From Amoebidium appalachense (lineage: Eukaryota > Ichthyosporea): 64,000 nt of DNA. Both the position numbers and the translations under genes were made by a program. Under the pieces are notes generated by a model. The model searched no databases, was not told the DNA's origin, and saw only the letters and a list, made by a program, of their open reading frames with translations. Positions 1-35,731 of this stretch are shown here, one piece after another. Where the stretch lies: assembly GCA_963693365.1 (NCBI GenBank), contig CAVNZM010000013.1, positions 3,224,001 to 3,288,000 on the forward strand. Direction: 5' to 3'. Each line of letters starts with the position of its first letter. Within the stretch, counting starts at the first letter, position 1.

Positions 1-512
1 AAATAAAATAAAATGTGTCGACGTTTTCCCGTAAGTAATCAGCGCACATTGTTTTTACATGCAGCCACTCAGAGCCTGTGGCTGCTTATTATGAGATGAC
101 TTGACTCCGGCTCCAACAAATTTGGTACCGTCTTAGATCAATTGTGGTGCCGAATCACGTGGTGTTTGGACCTAACTGCCAGCCAATCAGGCCACACTCT
201 GGCACATATCACAGTCCCCCTGCTAAATTTGTCGCATTCGAGTATCCGAAAGAATGGTTCGTCACGTGATCACCACGTCCCAGATCACTACCAATGTGCA
301 CATTCTTGACTTTCGGTGCTGAGTTCTGAAGTAAAAAAAATTGATGCTTGAACTTCTACAGGCTTCAATGAAGAAGATGGAGCAATGGTCATGAAGATAA
401 AATTTTGACTAATATTATATGGTATTAATATATATAATTAATGCTATATATAAGCTTTGGTTCAGCCTTTTTTGTTTTTGTTTTTACCGCGGGCCGTACC
501 CTCCCCAGCCCT

Positions 513-590
513 GTGTGTGTGTGGTGGTGGTGGTGGTGGTGGTGGTGGTGGTGGTGGTGGTGGTGGTGGTGGTGGTGGTGGTGTGTGTGT

Positions 591-638
<48 letters not shown>
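513..638. repeat. Compound (GT)n(GGT)n(GT)n(G)n tract
   Basis: About 20 GGT triplets pass directly into GT dinucleotides and then into an uninterrupted run of more than 30 G. ORFs rich in Gly, Val, Cys and Trp across it are artefacts of the repeat. Confidence 0.95.
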
Positions 639-645
<7 letters not shown>

Positions 646-1221
646 TACTGATTTGGAATCTACAATAATCAGTACAAACCCAGCCCCAGGCCGTTTTGAA
701 TGCTTTCAGTTCACAGTTGCCTCACAATCTCCAACATCTTGGAGATTAAAGTAGCCATCTGTAGCCAGGATATCGGTAACGTTGACACGGTGATTATAAG
801 TAACAGGTGGTTGCTGCAGTAGTACGGTGCGTGCAGCATTACATTTGATGTTGGTGCTCTTGCAGCACATACATGTTGCAGCCTACCTAGTAGCCTACGG
901 TAGCTTAAAATAACTGTTTCGAAGCCTTCGTGGGGCGCACACCAGTCGAAGTAACAACTCAGGATGGAGTTGCCAACTTAATCTTATTATCTGGTAGTAG
1001 CCATTGTGGTGGTGTTTAAGCCTTAAGGGTGGTAATTACTTGTTCAATTGTATATTGTTCGGATTTTTATATATATTTATTATGTGGGTTGTGGCAGTGC
1101 ACATGTACGCATTATACATGATCACACCTTCATAGAACTCGCTGTATGTAACAGTTGGTGGCACATGCCAACGTGTTGCAGATGGTGGCGTTCAATATGT
1201 GTGTGTGTAAGATGCGTGTGA

Positions 1222-1223
<2 letters not shown>

Positions 1224-1265
<42 letters not shown>

Positions 1266-1289
1266 CCGGTACGGTACGTGTGTGTGTGT

Positions 1290-1352
<63 letters not shown>

Positions 1353-1376
1353 AGGGTAGTACGTATGTGTGTGTAA

Positions 1377-1423
<47 letters not shown>
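1224..1423. repeat. Interrupted (GT)n microsatellite
   Basis: Three GT blocks are separated by short unique interruptions containing CCCGGTACGG and CAGGGTAGTACG. Confidence 0.95.
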
Positions 1424-2156
1424 TGTCAGTGTGTGTTCGAGTGGTGTGGCCTATGCAGTAGCGCTCTATAGCTATGCTGGAGCTCGTGGTTCCTAGCGTA
1501 CGTACAGTGTTATCAGTTCATGTGGTGCATCTATCTAGTCATGTTGGTTGTGGTGTTGTGGGTGACTGTGGTGGTGATGTTTTTTTTTGGGTGAAATTGC
1601 AGTTGGAGGTAGAGTGGCCTGCCTTGTCCTTTCATGTGGTGTATATCTTGTCTTTTGGTGACAGGTTGTTGGTATGGTTGTGGCCACGATTTATCATTAC
1701 GATGGTGAACCGGGCGGTGGTAGAGATGATAGTAAGTGGTGGTGGTGAAGCTTGTGTGTACACTGGTAGACCATTTTACGCCATTTTACCGTCAATATTT
1801 TCCCGAAAAAGGTTGCATGTGTTTGATTTGAGTTAGACATCTGCCACTTTCCTTTGTCGACGTGCGCGTTTACCGCTTTTATCCCCTCCCCCCCCCCCCC
1901 CCCCCCCCCTTTCTCCCCAACCAGTTAACCCACCCACCCACCCGCCTATCCTCCCCCCTCTCTGGCAGTACCCCGCCCTTTCTTAATTAACCACCAACCA
2001 ACCCCACAATTAAGTGCTCCGACAGCTGTAGAAGTCCCAAAGCTTACGAAGAGTGGCTGCCAATATCATCACACCTCAAACATATGGTTTTGGTGCATGT
2101 TCTTATCTTTTTCAATGGCCCATTTTCATGTTCATTAATGGACGGGTGTCTTCCGG

Positions 2157-2157
<1 letters not shown>

Positions 2158-2191
<34 letters not shown>

Positions 2192-2248
2192 AGGCAGCCT
2201 GCCGCAACGGGGGGGGGGGGGGGGGGGGGAAGGCAGCCTGCCGCAACT
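2158..2248. repeat. Duplicated poly-G plus 18-bp unit
   Basis: A poly-G run followed by AAGGCAGCCTGCCGCAAC occurs twice in tandem. The unit contains the short palindrome GGCAGCCTGCC. The two poly-G runs differ in length. Confidence 0.9.
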
Positions 2249-2603
2249 CCGCCGATAAAAGCATCGCAAATCTTGCTGTGGTGAATGTCATACACAAATA
2301 AAAACAAGTTTCATGGCCTCTATTTAGAAAGACTTTTTGGGCGGAATCTTTAACGACAGACAGTATCTGTAACTAGCTGATACCCACCCAGTTCCCCTGA
2401 CGGTCTAAGAAATCTTTAGAAGGGTATTGGAAAGAACATTAGTTTACCCCAGTTGCCATGGGTGTGTGTAGAAGTTTGTGCCCACGTACAGAGTGTTGTC
2501 ATCCAGGGTTAAAAAAATTCACCAATAAGATAAATAGTACTAAAATTTTGGAAACCATTAAGATTCTAGGGGTTACCGAGCCTGGGGAAAATATAAAATA
2601 ACG

Positions 2604-2853
2604 GGAGGGGGGGGGGGGGGGGGAGGGGGGAGAGAGAGGGGGGGGGGGGGGGAGGGGGGGAGGGGGGAGTAGGGAGGCTCTGATTCAGTCTATACCTCTG
2701 TGTGTGAATGACGGTGTGCATATCTGTGTGTACGTGTCGGAATTTTGCATACGTGTGCCACGGGTCGTGTGTGTGCGTGTGTGTGTGTGTGAACGTGCGT
2801 CTACGGGTGTGCGCGTGCGCGCGCGCGTGTGCATGTGTGTGTGTGTGTGTCAC

Positions 2854-2942
<89 letters not shown>
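2604..2942. repeat. G-rich block followed by (GT)n
   Basis: G-runs interrupted by A come first. A GT/GC-rich zone follows, then a pure GT tract of about 85 bp ending near 2942. Confidence 0.95.
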
Positions 2943-2943
<1 letters not shown>

Positions 2944-3210
2944 GTGTGTGTGTGCGGTGTGTGTGACTGGTGTGTGTGTTTGTTTCAATTTGAAATTGTT
3001 TGTTTGTTTCTCAACGGTTTGTTTGTGTGCATATAGTGTGTGTGCGTGCTGCTACGTACAATACACAACCAAATCACATCCCAAAATATGCACTAACGGT
3101 AATCAATCAAAATAGTTTTCAAGGCCCCAAACAAAACAAAAACTTAAAGCTTTGAACGAAATAAATAGTATTCGGATTTTGTTTTTGTTTTTTTGTCTGT
3201 GTGTGTGTGT

Positions 3211-3670
3211 GGGGGGGGGGGGGGGGGGGGGGGGGGGGGATGCCTGGGTGGGTGGGTTGGGGGGGGGGGGGGGGGGGGGGGGGGGATAATACAAGCATAC
3301 ACCAGTTTTGTGTACAAATTTTGGCTCGTTTTTCGGAAACGGCATGCATGCCCAATGCCATGAACATGCCAGTGCTTTTGACAATAATATGGCCTGCCCT
3401 CGATGTGACCAGCGTACACTGCGCCACTGGTACGACAAACCAACACGGTGTCTTGCATTGCGCGGTCGTAAACTAATGCCATCCCCCCCCCCCCCTCCCC
3501 CCCCCCCCCCCCCCCCCCCCACAAAAAAAAGCACTTCTACCTGCGCCATCCTAGAATACGTCCCCCCCTCCGGTCCTCCGTCCCCCCTCCCCCCCCCCCC
3601 CCTCCCCCCCCCCCAAGAAAAAAACAAAACCACAAAAAGAAAGAAAGAAAGAAAGAAAGAAAGAAAAAAA
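3211..3670. repeat. Poly-G, poly-C and (GAAA)n tracts
   Basis: Two poly-G runs (3211-3285) flank a short GGGT-rich spacer. Poly-C tracts follow at about 3482-3520 and 3567-3614. A short GAAA tetranucleotide array lies at about 3636-3665. The unique 3290-3480 between them shows no recognisable coding motif. Confidence 0.9.
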
Positions 3671-3878
3671 GAGAAAAAACCCCTCCACGTGCGCCACCCT
3701 AGTATACGTGTGCAGGGGCCAAAGGGCTGCAAAGTATGTGGTATGCACAATCTATGGTTTGGAGCCTTTTTATTGGGCATCCGACTTCACTGCATAACAT
3801 GGGAACAGAGCAGGTCATTCACTCAATGAGTCTCGTTAGTCTCATAACACCCTCCTCCCTCCCTCCCCTCGCCACTCC

Positions 3879-4146
<268 letters not shown>

Positions 4147-4148
4147 AG

Positions 4149-4240
4149 CTCAAGTTCTCGTTTGCTCTCACCAGTGCCCAAGACTCTCTTCTCTTTGAGG
4201 CCAAACTGCTGCAATCCATCGACCACCCAAACGTGCTCAG
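4149..4240 (+). pseudogene. Orphan protein-kinase-like exon (kinase subdomains III-IV), partial
   Basis: The sequence reads as 30 codons plus two bases, bounded by an AG acceptor at the end of the (AC)n array and a GTACGA donor at 4241. The translation ends in FEAKLLQSIDHPNVLR. This matches the alpha-C helix Glu region and the HPNVL segment of eukaryotic protein kinases. I found no glycine loop, VAIK lysine, HRD or DFG motif nearby, on either strand, before the convergent lipase gene begins at 5939. It may be a relict or one exon of a gene extending left of the window. The family call is inference from one short motif; entering it as a pseudogene reflects only the lack of partner exons. Confidence 0.45.
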
Positions 4241-4654
4241 GTACGAAATATGGCTTCAAGTAACGGTGTTTGCTTTAATGCTGGCATACGTTTAAATATC
4301 CGATTTACAGCTTTCTAACTTCTATTTTCCTTCTACTTTTGAACATTTACATTGAATCCGTATCGGGAAAGATTTATGTGCGTTAACTTGATGGGCCATT
4401 CCCAGGAAAATTTATAAATGTCAAATTATAAACCACATGCTGCAATGCATACTACTAAACAGTCATTATTGAATATCAGTGTCTGCATGAGCATGTACTT
4501 TTGGTGTAATATATCAGCGTATGAAGTAAGTCACTGTGCTGGTTTGGGCATGGTTGCACCGAACTACTTGAACTTAGTGTGTAGACAATTGTGCTCACCC
4601 GCACAGCCCCCAGGCCCACACACACGGAGAGACACACATACAAACACACACACG

Positions 4655-4728
<74 letters not shown>

Positions 4729-5304
4729 TAACCCCCCCCCCCCCCTTCTCCCCCTCCCCACTCCCCCCTCCCCCCCCCCACCCACCCACCCACACACCCA
4801 CACAGGCAAAACGTCTATCTTGCATTGTGCTGCATGCCATGTTGATAACAAATATAATACGGCATTTCTCAGTGGCAAGCATGGTATTCGCATAGAATGC
4901 TGTTATCCAAGAAACCGGCATGTGCATTCCATAGATGGCAAAAACAAATCAGCCACAGTACTGGATTTTCACATGCTGATCGATCATGATGTCAGCATTT
5001 ACATCAAACGCGCTTCCGAAACCGGAAAGAGGCCTAGATAGGCCTTAACCAAAAACAGTTTGCAAAAGAGTAACTTTCATGGTCATATCGGCCCGGTTTT
5101 ATTGTTGTATGGTAGGTGCTAGATTTAATCCTAGAGATATGTGGCTTGTTTTCTGTATCTTTGTACACTGTTTATGTGTCTGTTGTGTGGTGTGCCTGTA
5201 TGTACGTATATACCATCATAACACTAGGTGTACAGCGGAGATTTCGTGAATACACAACTAGGTTCTGCCGTACCGGTGGTCTTCCCCCCCCTTACCAACC
5301 AACC

Positions 5305-5400
<96 letters not shown>

Positions 5401-5938
5401 CACACACCCACACACACCCAAAACAAAAACAAAAAAACAAAAAAAAAACACACACACACATTCGCACAAACTGATAGTATCATAGTAGTACTATCTATAT
5501 AGTCTATTTTTATTTCATTTCTAGGTCAAGTTGAAGCATTATGTACCTTCTAAATTTGAAATAGAATGATAGTCTATCTAAATCCTAAATCCTAGAAATC
5601 AATTAGGGTATCTATATTACATCTATTCTGTGTCTATTTGAAATATCGTTCGGTCAGGCTACCCACCGCAAACCTATCTTAAACTATCAAACACCATCGC
5701 TAAATTCTATTGGTGTACATTTAGGATCAGTATAAAATTTTGCATTCACGTGTGAATTACTTAGCGTTTAAGGAAGAAAAAAAATTACTTAGCGTTTAAA
5801 ATTTTACATGTAACCAAACCACCATGAATTTATCACATCAAGTTCAAGATCTCAACACACCCTGACAAGCCAAGGCCTGTTGTTACTAACTAGAATAGAA
5901 ACCGAGCTCCAAATATAGCCCGTCCTGTCCCCATTCAT
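4241..5938. other. Intergenic or intronic DNA with CA and poly-C tracts
   Basis: It contains CA arrays at about 4654-4725 and 5307-5398, poly-C near 4731-4790, and an A-rich tract near 5425-5450. A direct repeat ATTACTTAGCGTTTAA lies in 5755-5800. The stretch 4800-5040 is open in one frame but shows no family motif. The 3' end of the lipase transcript should fall here; TTTATT at 5509-5514 would be AATAAA on the minus strand. Confidence 0.6.
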
Positions 5939-11506
<5,568 letters not shown>

Positions 11507-12400
11507 GTTTTTATGGTGTGCATGCACGCACGTGCATGCGTGTGTGAGTGAGAGTGTGTGCGTGCGTGTGTGTGCTTGTGTGTGTGTGTGTGTGTGTGCG
11601 TGGTGAAAAAAGGAAGTGTGGTGCAAGCTCCAGTGCTTTCGGGTCGGGCCGGAGAATAGACAAGACAGATAAAGGACGAGAGAGAGAGGAAGGTATGTAA
11701 AAACTTACACGTCCTGAATTAGCCCCTTATAATTAGCTGCGTTGGGATCATGTTAACTCTAGCTATGGTTAATCAAGAGTAGGAGAGTGACCTGTTCTCT
11801 AACATTCGTAACAACAAGTGACAGACGTTCGACGTCCACTGAGCCCTCGGAGCCCGGACCGGAACCAGGCAGTGCACATGAAACCGGTGAGGGACGGTTA
11901 CTGAAATTGTTCGGATGAAGTTATCTCAGGGTTTTTATTATGTATATTTTGGTATATATGTGTGTAACACACATAGATACAATTTCAAATTGAAGTGTGT
12001 AGAGCGATCAAGATGTACTAAAAGTTTCTATCAGAAAACTGTGGTTTTGGAAGTGTCTGTCGGAGCCCCATATTGAGTTCTCCCTAGCTTTAACGTCATT
12101 CCGCATCTATGTTGTAACCCCCATCAACAGCCTTTATTGGATAATAGAAAACGGAAACTATGCAGCATGATCATTGCGCGCAATGGATTGGTTTCCAGCC
12201 TCCTCATAAAAATGGGGCCGGCCGGCAGACCTTCAGCAATAGCCAAGCCTGAAGAAGAACTGTGTGCACATAGGAACAGCATTTTGTTTTTTCACAAAGT
12301 ATTTCTATTAGTGACTAAAGTTGGAAGATTTTCTTTTTCATTTTTTCCGGGAGTTGAACGGGAGCGCCAACGATTGGCATCTAACGCACCAATCATTGGC
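11507..12400. promoter_or_regulatory. Upstream region of the lipase gene
   Basis: This is mostly unique DNA upstream of the minus-strand lipase, starting with a short GT tract at 11560-11600. The 5' UTR and promoter should lie here by position. I could not identify a convincing TATA box or initiator, so this is positional inference only. Confidence 0.35.
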
Positions 12401-12407
12401 AACAAGT

Positions 12408-15766
<3,359 letters not shown>

Positions 15767-15767
<1 letters not shown>

Positions 15768-16033
15768 TTGGGCGAAGGATGTCGACGATTCCCGACGTTC
15801 ACAGAAAATCGCACCTACTGCAGTCGTGTTTTTCGATCGCCGATCGCCAGACCAAATCTCAAGCCAGTGTGTTTGCGCAATCAAAATTTGCACATATGCA
15901 CGTGCACATGCACTCTCTCGCAGAGATATTGATATCTTCGGTGTGAGTTTGTAGTTGCAATGGTTGTAGGAATAGAGAGTTAAAACATCTCTGAAAGCGT
16001 TTTGTGAGGAGAAAGGTTGGAGTATTTTTTAAA
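15767..16033 (+). promoter_or_regulatory. UTP3: Non-repetitive upstream region of UTP3
   Basis: About 265 bp of unique sequence separates the compound repeat from the UTP3 start codon. This is the natural place for its core promoter and 5' UTR. It includes a short inverted CGATCGCCGATCG patch near 15834. No TATA box is evident. The assignment is positional. Confidence 0.4.
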
Positions 16034-31108
<15,075 letters not shown>

Positions 31109-31307
31109 ATATGCTATATATGGCTATTGGGGAGCGGCTGCCATTGGACGCTGCAGTTGGGCATGCTGTTATGTTGCCCTGTCGGTTTGTTTCCTTTTTC
31201 GTTTCTTTTCTTTTGTTTTTTGTTTTTCTTATTTAATCTAGCTTCTTTCGTATAAAATGCCCTTCTTGTGTGCATGTGTTTTGGTGGTGGTGGTGGTGGT
31301 GGTGGTG

Positions 31308-31338
<31 letters not shown>

Positions 31339-32100
31339 ACGGCTGCGAGGATGTTTTAACCGCTGGAGGAGGGGGGGGGAGGGGGGGGGGGAGGTTGGCT
31401 GCATTAATGCATAATAATACATGTATCTCTCTTGTCTTGTTACCCTCGTAGTTAACGTTTCTTCTGAATGCAAGCTTGTGCAGTGAGTCAAGTAGCCGCA
31501 GGGGTGTTGCCGGCTGTGCCAATGTTTTCTTGTTTGTTGTGTACATATTTATAAGACCCTGGGAGAAGGTGGCCAGCACCAGCGTCAAGCATGTTGCTTA
31601 TGTGCCCCTGGGGCATTTGCTGGTCCTGTGGTGATGGGGACTGTGGTTGACTTAGAAGCATATGCACTCATCCCATCGGGCAAGGAAATACAGATGCCGT
31701 TCGCCATTAAGAACTCCCCCAAAATCGTGGTTGTGGTGCATTTTTTTAATTTTTTTGGTCGACCACTATCATATTCTTAATGGCACCGCAAGGGGGGAGA
31801 AAGGGGTGGTGGTGGTGCTGGGGGGGGGGGGGGGGGGGGGGGGGGGGGATGGGGGAAGGGGGGTGAGGGGGACGGAGGACACGTACACGGGGAGGTTTGG
31901 TGTGTGTGTATGTACGTCCATCCTTGTCGCCATTTCCCTTTACATTTTGTGCGTGACTTTTAGCCATTGAACGAACGTCGTTTGAGATAAACCCGCGGCG
32001 CGCTTTAGCGTTTTATCTGCAAACGGATCGGTCAGATTGGATCACATTTAAGCCAATCAAGAAGCGACCAAAAATCTTTTGCGCCGGGCGCGAGCCGCGC
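31109..32100. other. UTP3 downstream intergenic DNA
   Basis: It starts with the UTP3 3' UTR. G-rich tracts follow, (GGT)n plus poly-G at 31279-31336 and poly-G at 31821-31849. GC-rich unique DNA (31970-32110) comes next. No gene was recognised. Confidence 0.6.
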
Positions 32101-32116
32101 GACTCGTGCATGAGCC

Positions 32117-32455
32117 ATGCGGGGCTGGAGCTTCGGGTGGTTATTGGCTGGCGATCGGTTTAAAAACATGTGTATCAGGGGCAAATTGCAAGGTTATCGA
32201 CAATGTATCGTAGCTAAAGAGGCTCGCTACACACCAACAAAGGGCATCTTCCACCGCATTTACTGTTATATTTTAATGTTTTTTTACAAAAAGCCGAGAG
32301 CAAGCGTTAATCCAGAAATATTGTGCGGTATACCGGCCAAAATGCCCCCTAACGCGGTGACTTTCACACGTACAGACCGAATCTGGAAATTTCATCTGCG
32401 ACCCCGTACGTGTAGCCGTGAAAAAGTATCATGTTGGAGACATCTTTTTCAATAG
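32117..32455 (+). CDS. Hypothetical ORF, 112 aa, unassigned
   Basis: The ORF starts with MRGWSFGWLLAG and ends CWRHLFQ. It has no recognisable domain. It is basic with several aromatic residues. It lies in a non-repetitive island downstream of a GC-rich stretch. An AATAAA follows about 105 bases after the stop, the only positive sign of a transcript. It may equally be chance. Confidence 0.22.
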   Translation: MRGWSFGWLLAGDRFKNMCIRGKLQGYRQCIVAKEARYTPTKGIFHRIYCYILMFFYKKPRASVNPEILCGIPAKMPPNAVTFTRTDRIWKFHLRPRTCSREKVSCWRHLFQ

Positions 32456-32559
32456 TTACAAAGCACACAAATCTGTGAAAAGTTGCCTTCCACTGGATTT
32501 GCATATAAACGGCTTGTTTTTTTTGTTTTTTTTGAGCTCCATTGCTTTATTCTCTACTA

Positions 32560-32565
32560 AATAAA
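32560..32565 (+). terminator. Candidate polyadenylation signal
   Basis: A canonical AATAAA lies downstream of the 112-residue ORF. Without transcript data it is only a motif match. Confidence 0.25.
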
Positions 32566-32827
32566 CGTGTAGACGAGATGCCCTTTTGGCAGTCGGCCAG
32601 TGGGAGCCTGAAATTTTCCAGGCTTTGTTTTTTTTTTTTTTGGGAATGTGCTTTTCTTATCAGGAGTGTGATGATTGGGCGTTTGAAGATGCGTCATGGA
32701 TGTCTCACCATACCTGAAATGCCAATTGCAATGCATATACCGCATCTGCCGCTGCCGCAATGCATTCGGCCATTTGGACAAATGCAGGCTGCAGCTGTGA
32801 AATTACTGTTTTGACCAGGGGCATTTC

Positions 32828-32944
32828 GGGCCTACGGCCCGAAGCCCGATGACCCTAACCGTGCCACACGCCACGGGGGGGTATATTCAGTTTTACCCCC
32901 CGACGGGGGGGGGGGGGGGTACCCCCCCCCCCCCCCCCCCCCCC
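32828..32944. repeat. Inverted repeats and facing G-run/C-run
   Basis: TTCGGGCC-TAC-GGCCCGAA forms an 8-bp-arm hairpin near 32825-32845. A G-run of about 15 then meets GTA and a C-run of about 24 at 32906-32944, a perfect fold-back. Confidence 0.8.
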
Positions 32945-33171
32945 GCGGTGTACGTGTGTACGTCATATACTTGTGTACGTGTGTGTCTACTGCCAATGTG
33001 TGTGCGTGTGTGTGCGTACGCGTACGTGTGCACTGTGGTACACATGTGAGTGCGTGTGCACTGCAGTGTGTAACGGTGCGTGTGCGTGTGCCTTTGGTAT
33101 AGCTCTGGCGTGTCTCATGTGTGTGTATGTACATGTGCCTGTGTGTGCCGTGCAACACCAGTCTCTGCACG

Positions 33172-33172
33172 G

Positions 33173-33225
<53 letters not shown>

Positions 33226-33300
33226 TTTATGTGTGTGTGTGCAGTATATATGTGTACGTGTGTGTACGTGTGTCTGTGTGTGATGCATGTGTGTGTGTGA
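33172..33300. repeat. (GT)n microsatellite
   Basis: A pure GT array (33177-33222) is followed by GTAC/GTGC-interrupted GT sequence. The unique 33301-33600 after it shows no gene. Confidence 0.95.
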
Positions 33301-33639
33301 GTACACTCATGAAGTACAATGGCATGCGCTTGAATCTGACATTGCTATAGTTTCTCAAAGAACGGTTTGCCTTGCACCCTGATTTATAAATATGTACATG
33401 CCACTACAGTGGCCATCATTCACCACCCGGACTCGCGGCAAGATCCTAGGGGATGCTAGTAGGGCACCAGGCCACTAGTAAGATCTACTTAATCTAACTA
33501 GACTAAACTCTGAGGCATCCAATGCTGCCCATATACTCTAGACTAAGTCACACTACCCACTAATCTATTATAGCCAAGCTATTTATCGAGATTGCATACT
33601 ATTATAACTCGCATTTTTTTTGTAAAAGAAAAAAATAAA

Positions 33640-33780
33640 ATAAAAAACACACACACACCACAAACACACACAACACACGCGCGCGCGCACACACACACCG
33701 ATGGCACTAAAAAGCACAAATAGAGCCCAAAAGAAAAAGGGAAAAAAACTATAGACACACACACACACACCACAAACACA

Positions 33781-33815
<35 letters not shown>

Positions 33816-33871
33816 CGGTGGCACTAAAAAGCACAAAAAGAGAAATTTATAGACACACACACTCACCGGTA

Positions 33872-33931
<60 letters not shown>

Positions 33932-33975
33932 GTCACCGATGGCACTTACAAGCATAAATAGAGCCAAAAAACTCA
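33640..33975. repeat. Composite tandem repeat: 30-bp unit plus (AC)n
   Basis: The unit ACCGRTGGCACTAAAAAGCA, followed by AAWARAG and an AC array, recurs three times (near 33697, 33815 and 33930) with different AC lengths. Confidence 0.8.
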
Positions 33976-34186
33976 ACATAAGCCAATAACTACGTTTTCA
34001 ATGCAGCTCCCACCCACTAGTTGCCTACCACCAAGCATCACTTACATGTGTACCTCCCACCTACACATGCCAACCACAACTGCACTTAGATGTAGGGCCT
34101 GAAGATATTCGACCCGCCGGCAGCCCCAGGTGAAACGTGCCCCAGGTAGCCTACAACTAGGTGGCTGGCTCTCGTTGCCAGTCATG

Positions 34187-34417
34187 TTTCAGTTTGAGCT
34201 CGAGGTGTATGAAAAAATTAATGAAAACCGCCAGGAAACTAATATTAGAAGGTCTACAAGTCGAAGTGGGATGTGGGTGACAGCTGCTTTTACTATTTAT
34301 ACCCATGACGAAAAAACTCTTGACCCTCTGGAAGTTTTTTTCCGGGAGCGCGCCACAAAGGGGCAGAGTGTGTTTTGTTTCGTCGAAACTGGCGCGAAGG
34401 GATATGGTTGGTTATAA
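34187..34417 (+). CDS. Hypothetical ORF, 76 aa, unassigned
   Basis: From the internal ATG (MFQFELEVYEKINENRQE) the ORF has a mixed, protein-like composition and no simple repeats. It ends GAKGYGWL. No family was recognised. A strong hairpin lies 18 bases after the stop. It could be an isolated exon of an unknown gene, a remnant, or chance. Confidence 0.25.
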   Translation, partial: FQFELEVYEKINENRQETNIRRSTSRSGMWVTAAFTIYTHDEKTLDPLEVFFRERATKGQSVFCFVETGAKGYGWL

Positions 34418-34434
34418 CGAATTCGGTTTAATTT

Positions 34435-34467
34435 CACGGCCATCTAGGGTGTTTCTAGATGGCCGTG
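34435..34467. other. Hairpin, 13-bp perfect arms (CACGGCCATCTAG)
   Basis: CACGGCCATCTAG, a 7-base loop, then CTAGATGGCCGTG. The same core reappears as a hairpin at 35110-35132. Confidence 0.8.
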
Positions 34468-34841
34468 GTTTAATTTGAAAACTTCAAATATGTCCTAGTT
34501 GGGTCTATTTCTGGTTACCAATTGGACTTCTGTTCCAAAAATAAGTTGGCCCAACGCCCACTGCCCTCCCCAGAGTCAATAGACTTGGATATGAAGGGGC
34601 TCGATAGAAAATTCGAAAGAAAAAAAGACGGGTATCTGCTACACTAGCTGGCAATGTGAACACTTAAGACTTTTTGTTGAATTCTGTTGGTCGTCACATT
34701 GAGTATTTATATGATTTTCACACAGTGTTCAGGTATTTCAGTATGCACTTGTTACTGGATAACTCGTGAAGTTTTTATTGTCTTCTCAGTATGCCGTGCA
34801 TACTTGCATATCTTTCCGTCGAATAAATCCAGTTAAAAGAA

Positions 34842-34914
34842 AAAAGAAAAAAAAAGAACTGGGGGAGGGGGAGGCCCCCGAGAGGTATGGTCGGAGGGGG
34901 GGGGGGGGGGGGGT

Positions 34915-34948
<34 letters not shown>
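34842..34948. repeat. A-rich patch then poly-G blocks
   Basis: The A/G-rich segment at 34838-34858 is followed by two G-runs (34896-34948). The flanking unique stretches 34470-34830 and 34950-35100 show no gene. Confidence 0.9.
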
Positions 34949-34949
<1 letters not shown>

Positions 34950-35109
34950 TAGTAGGGGTGATTTCCTATGACCCTACTAGGGTGCATTTTCTCAAAAATT
35001 AGTGGACCTAGCCTCCAAAAGTTAGGTGCAGTTTCGGAAAGTTAGGGGCATTTTTTAATTATACGGGTATATATAGGTTATGCCTATGGGAAAGTGTTTT
35101 TCGATATAA

Positions 35110-35132
35110 CCACGGCCATCTGATGGCCGTGG
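35110..35132. other. Hairpin, 11-bp perfect arms (CCACGGCCATC)
   Basis: CCACGGCCATC-T-GATGGCCGTGG is a near-continuous palindrome sharing its core with the hairpin at 34435. Unique AT-rich DNA without a recognisable gene follows to 35730. Confidence 0.8.
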
Positions 35133-35731
35133 ATCATGAGCTATGTAGCAAGCCTTGTTGAAGGCCTTCGCCGGTGTTTCCTCAGTTGGCCCTCTGCGGT
35201 GGATTCTAAAAATAGAAAAATGTTTACAAATTTGGAACCTTAGGTCTCTTTGTGAATTTATCTGCGAATCCCCCTTGAAGTCTAGCTATCCAATTAATTG
35301 AGATATATTATCTTTTCATCTTACTGATGATTGAAATTACGACTACATCATAAGTTAATTAGCAGCGGCTACTTACGTAAAAAGAGGGAATGTATGTGTA
35401 GCAAACAAAAAAAAACACTATGTATAAAGTTATGTGATTATATAAAAGCCTCATGACTATGCCTTAACTGTATGTGGGGGAAAATGTACAGTTCATTCTA
35501 CATTCTGACTAATTTCCGCAGGCTGAAAACATAAGAAAATAGCACCTGTAATTTAAAATTTATACGATCCCCCCGTCCCGAAAAGGCACACTGCGGCGCG
35601 TCGACCACGCCACCGCTCTCACCAGCGCCGGCCGTTCCGTTTTCGCTTTTCACGTTTGCCGTTGTGTGTCGGTCAAACATCACTTTTTCCTTTTAGTGTT
35701 GGGTAGCCCTGCTGCACCGCAGACCGACGCC

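Noticed and set aside
1474-1836. 120-codon ORF
   Set aside because: Val-rich translation of GT-biased sequence with no motif and no splice or polyadenylation context.
4800-5041. ORF tail after the CA array (about 80 codons)
   Set aside because: No kinase or other motif, no conserved pattern, and it depends on reading through a CA repeat.
32973-33306. GT/CA-derived ORFs on both strands
   Set aside because: Microsatellite translation with no motif.
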